DNA of 64,000 bases from Cohnella abietis (lineage in GTDB: Bacteria; Bacillota; Bacilli; Paenibacillales; Paenibacillaceae): NCBI RefSeq assembly GCF_004295585.1, contig NZ_AP019400.1, positions 5,611,501 to 5,675,500 of the forward strand, read 5' to 3'. Numbering within the stretch: position 1 is the stretch's first letter; every line of letters starts with the position of its first letter. A program made the translations under genes and the position numbers. The notes under the pieces were generated by a model that searched no databases, was not told where the DNA came from, and saw only the letters and a program-made list of their open reading frames with translations. Below are positions 62,284 to 64,000 of the stretch, piece by piece.

Positions 62284-64000
62284 TTACAAATCAAGACCAA
62301 GGTTAAGCGTCTTGTTGAGCATCCGTAGGATCATAGCCACCGATTGATCGCGAGTAGCATGAGCGTTCGGTTGGAACTGGTTTTTCCCAGTGCCAGATAT
62401 GATACCAGCGTTGTGCAGTTGCTCGATGTATTGCGATGCCCAGCTGCTCGACGTATCCGAGAAGGAAGAAGTCGATGCAGGAACCATTTGCATTACACGT
62501 GCAAGGATTGCCGAGATCTCAGCGCGGGAAATCTGTTGGTTTGGCTTGAAGGAACCGTCGCCTACACCAGTAAGAATTCCAGCTTGCTTGAGTACGTTGA
62601 TTGCTCCTTCAGCCCAGTGACCTTTCGTGTCCGAGAAAGTACCCTTGCTGGTTGCGTTCGAGGTATCAAGACCCAGAGCACGTACAATCATCAATGCAAA
62701 CTCAGCACGGGTTACATTGTCGCCACCGTGGAAGTTACCATCCGGTTTGCCAGCGACGATCCCCAGTCGAGCCGCCACGTTCACAGCATTTGCGCTCCAG
62801 CTTGTCGCGAGGACATCTTGGAACACAACAGGCTGAGAAGCATTTTGGTGCAACACATCTTTGATTTTCTGTTGCAGTGCTTGCGCATCAACCAACAGAG
62901 CAGTGCTCAAAATCGGCTGAGTCAAAGTTGGTACCGTTGGCAACGTAATCGGAGTTGCAGGTGGAGTAGTCGGAGTGGAACCCCCACCACCGCCGTTGTC
63001 ATTGTTGTTCTTAATTATTGCATTGTTAAATGTTATCGTCGCTGTCTTCAATGCACTTACTTGCGCATCTACTTGCGCTTGCGTTGCATTCGCATTCGAC
63101 TGCACTGCTATGGCTGCTGTAATTGCATTTTGGAGCGCATCGTGACCCGCTTGCGATACATTGCCATTAGCGGCACCTACCGTTTTGCTTCCGAGTAGCG
63201 TCTGCGCACCGGTAATTGCTGTATTTAATTGAGTTTTATTCACAGTTAAGTTAATAATTGCATTGTTAAATGTTATTGTTGCTGTCGCCAATGCACTCAC
63301 TTGCGCATCTACTTGCGCTTGCGTTGCATTCGCATTCGACTGTACTGCTATGGCTGCTTTAATTGCATTTTGGAGCGCATCGTGACCCGCTTGCGATACA
63401 TTGCCATCAGCGGCACCTACCGTTTTGCTTCCGAGTAGCGTCTGCGCACCGGTAATTGCTGTATTTAATACAGTTTTATCCACAGTTAACGAAACGTTCA
63501 CGATCTCGGAACGGTCTCTGACCCGGATTCTCGGGTGCATGTCCGAATCGCTGAAAACCTCGCCGATCGAAGCCAGGCCGACGACGGATACTCTCGCTCC
63601 GTCCGTAATGAACGGAAGGGTCGTTCCGCTCGTGATATATCCGTTAATGAATACAGTCGCAGGTCCGGAACCGTCATCGATCGTAAATTGGTCGATCGTT
63701 CCGTCCGTCTCTTTGTAGACATTCGATACGATGCCCTCTGTTCTTACCAAAAGTCCAGTATTGTCGGATGACATGGAAGCCAATGTCGTGAGATCAGTAG
63801 GATCGAGTTTATTGATAGTTGAATTAAGAACAGTGAATTTTTTGTTGGTGACGTTCAACTGTACTTCGCCTTGATAATGCGAGATCGTACCTTCAAACCT
63901 TACTTTTTGTCCTACCTGTATGCCTGAGGCAACCGGGAATAGATTGATACCGCCCGTTGCGTCCTGCGCATAAATAGAGTCGAAGAAACCTTTGTTCGTA
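62284..64000 (-). CDS. SLH-domain protein with OB-fold and two FIVAR-like repeats, 5' part beyond window
   Basis: The frame is open to the right edge, so the start is outside; the visible part is about 571 residues. In order: an OB-fold like that of YhcR-type proteins (FFDSIYAQDATGGINLF, GQKVRFEGTISHYQGEVQL, TIDDGSGPATVFINGYI), two nearly identical 80-residue FIVAR-like helical repeats (LTVDKTVLNTAITGAQTLLG...; LTVNKTQLNTAITGAQTLLG...), a Gly/Pro/Thr linker, and three C-terminal SLH modules (VVFQDVLATSWSANAV, TFSDTKGHWAEGAI, SFSDTSSSWASQYI). It is a wall-anchored exported protein. The missing N-terminal part probably carries the signal peptide and perhaps an enzyme such as a nuclease or phosphatase, as OB-fold and SLH modules are often attached to these. 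Confidence 0.9.
   Translation of the reverse strand, partial: TNKGFFDSIYAQDATGGINLFPVASGIQVGQKVRFEGTISHYQGEVQLNVTNKKFTVLNSTINKLDPTDLTTLASMSSDNTGLLVRTEGIVSNVYKETDGTIDQFTIDDGSGPATVFINGYITSGTTLPFITDGARVSVVGLASIGEVFSDSDMHPRIRVRDRSEIVNVSLTVDKTVLNTAITGAQTLLGSKTVGAADGNVSQAGHDALQNAIKAAIAVQSNANATQAQVDAQVSALATATITFNNAIINLTVNKTQLNTAITGAQTLLGSKTVGAANGNVSQAGHDALQNAITAAIAVQSNANATQAQVDAQVSALKTATITFNNAIIKNNNDNGGGGGSTPTTPPATPITLPTVPTLTQPILSTALLVDAQALQQKIKDVLHQNASQPVVFQDVLATSWSANAVNVAARLGIVAGKPDGNFHGGDNVTRAEFALMIVRALGLDTSNATSKGTFSDTKGHWAEGAINVLKQAGILTGVGDGSFKPNQQISRAEISAILARVMQMVPASTSSFSDTSSSWASQYIEQLHNAGIISGTGKNQFQPNAHATRDQSVAMILRMLNKTLNLGLDL
63011..63490 (-). repeat. Tandem 240-bp duplication inside the SLH gene
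   Basis: Two 240-bp copies, nearly identical in DNA (for example ATTGCATTGTTAAATGTTAT at 63017 and 63257), encode the two 80-residue FIVAR-like repeats. High DNA identity points to recent duplication or ongoing gene conversion. Confidence 0.92.

Noticed and set aside
62344..63198. 284-codon plus-strand frame opposite the second SLH gene
   Set aside because: It is the reverse-strand shadow of SLH and FIVAR-like repeats, Cys/Arg-rich with no recognisable fold.
1..64000. tRNA, rRNA, riboswitch or T-box elements
   Set aside because: No cloverleaf, rRNA core or known riboswitch pattern was recognised when reading intergenic regions.

Overview
The window looks like chromosomal DNA of a Paenibacillaceae-type bacterium (Paenibacillus, Cohnella or a relative). 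The reasons are S-layer-homology (SLH) proteins at both ends, many sugar ABC transporters of the MalFG and LplABC types, a YesM/YesN two-component pair, several LacI and AraC regulators, CcpA-like cre sites, strong GGAGG ribosome binding sites with frequent GTG/TTG starts, and DUF5696, DUF4838 and NHL-YIP1 proteins that I associate with Paenibacillus. No rRNA, tRNA, CRISPR array or intact mobile element was seen.

Layout. 1-9.1 kb is mixed: the end of a YcdB/YcdC-like protein, a large SLH surface protein, a broken MMPL transporter next to apparent mobile-element debris, a helical protein of unknown function, a membrane-anchored PIN-domain protein and a CcdC-like membrane protein. 9.1-18.6 kb is a sugar locus: an ABC transporter (binding protein plus two permeases, no ATPase) flanked by two paralogous LacI regulators and an AraC regulator. 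A divergent operon there encodes a cytoplasmic clan GH-A glycosidase, a 2-hydroxyacid dehydrogenase and an SDR. 18.9-26.3 kb is a catabolic operon (SDR, GH4 glycosidase, aldose 1-epimerase, IlvD/Edd dehydratase, U32-like protein, alpha-ketoglutarate-semialdehyde dehydrogenase) that reads as an oxidative, Weimberg-like sugar-acid route. 26.4-33.1 kb is a YesM-YesN-LplABC transporter locus. 33.2-35.1 kb is a divergent AraC / Gfo-Idh-MocA pair.

35.2-56.0 kb is the most distinctive part. Eleven closely spaced minus-strand genes run from a Gfo/Idh/MocA oxidoreductase through DUF4838, a lipoprotein binding protein, an MsmX-type ATPase, a 1004-residue binding protein fused to carbohydrate-binding-like domains, two permeases, an NHL-TPR-YIP1 protein, a DUF5696 protein and two more permeases. 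Divergent from them are a LacI regulator and a second Gfo/Idh/MocA paralogue. The region between holds three perfect ATAAC-N4-GTTAT dyads, with a fourth overlapping the -10 box of the big operon. A consensus cre site lies inside the operon. I infer one regulated glycan capture, import and processing machine with unusual membrane-anchored parts.

56.1-64 kb carries an S41 protease with an N-terminal membrane domain, an OmpR/HAMP-kinase two-component pair, a 52-bp tandem repeat array (11 full units plus one partial), a small gene broken at a poly-C run, and the C-terminal part of an SLH protein with two 80-residue repeats.

Functional names rest on motifs and family recognition by eye. No searches were run.
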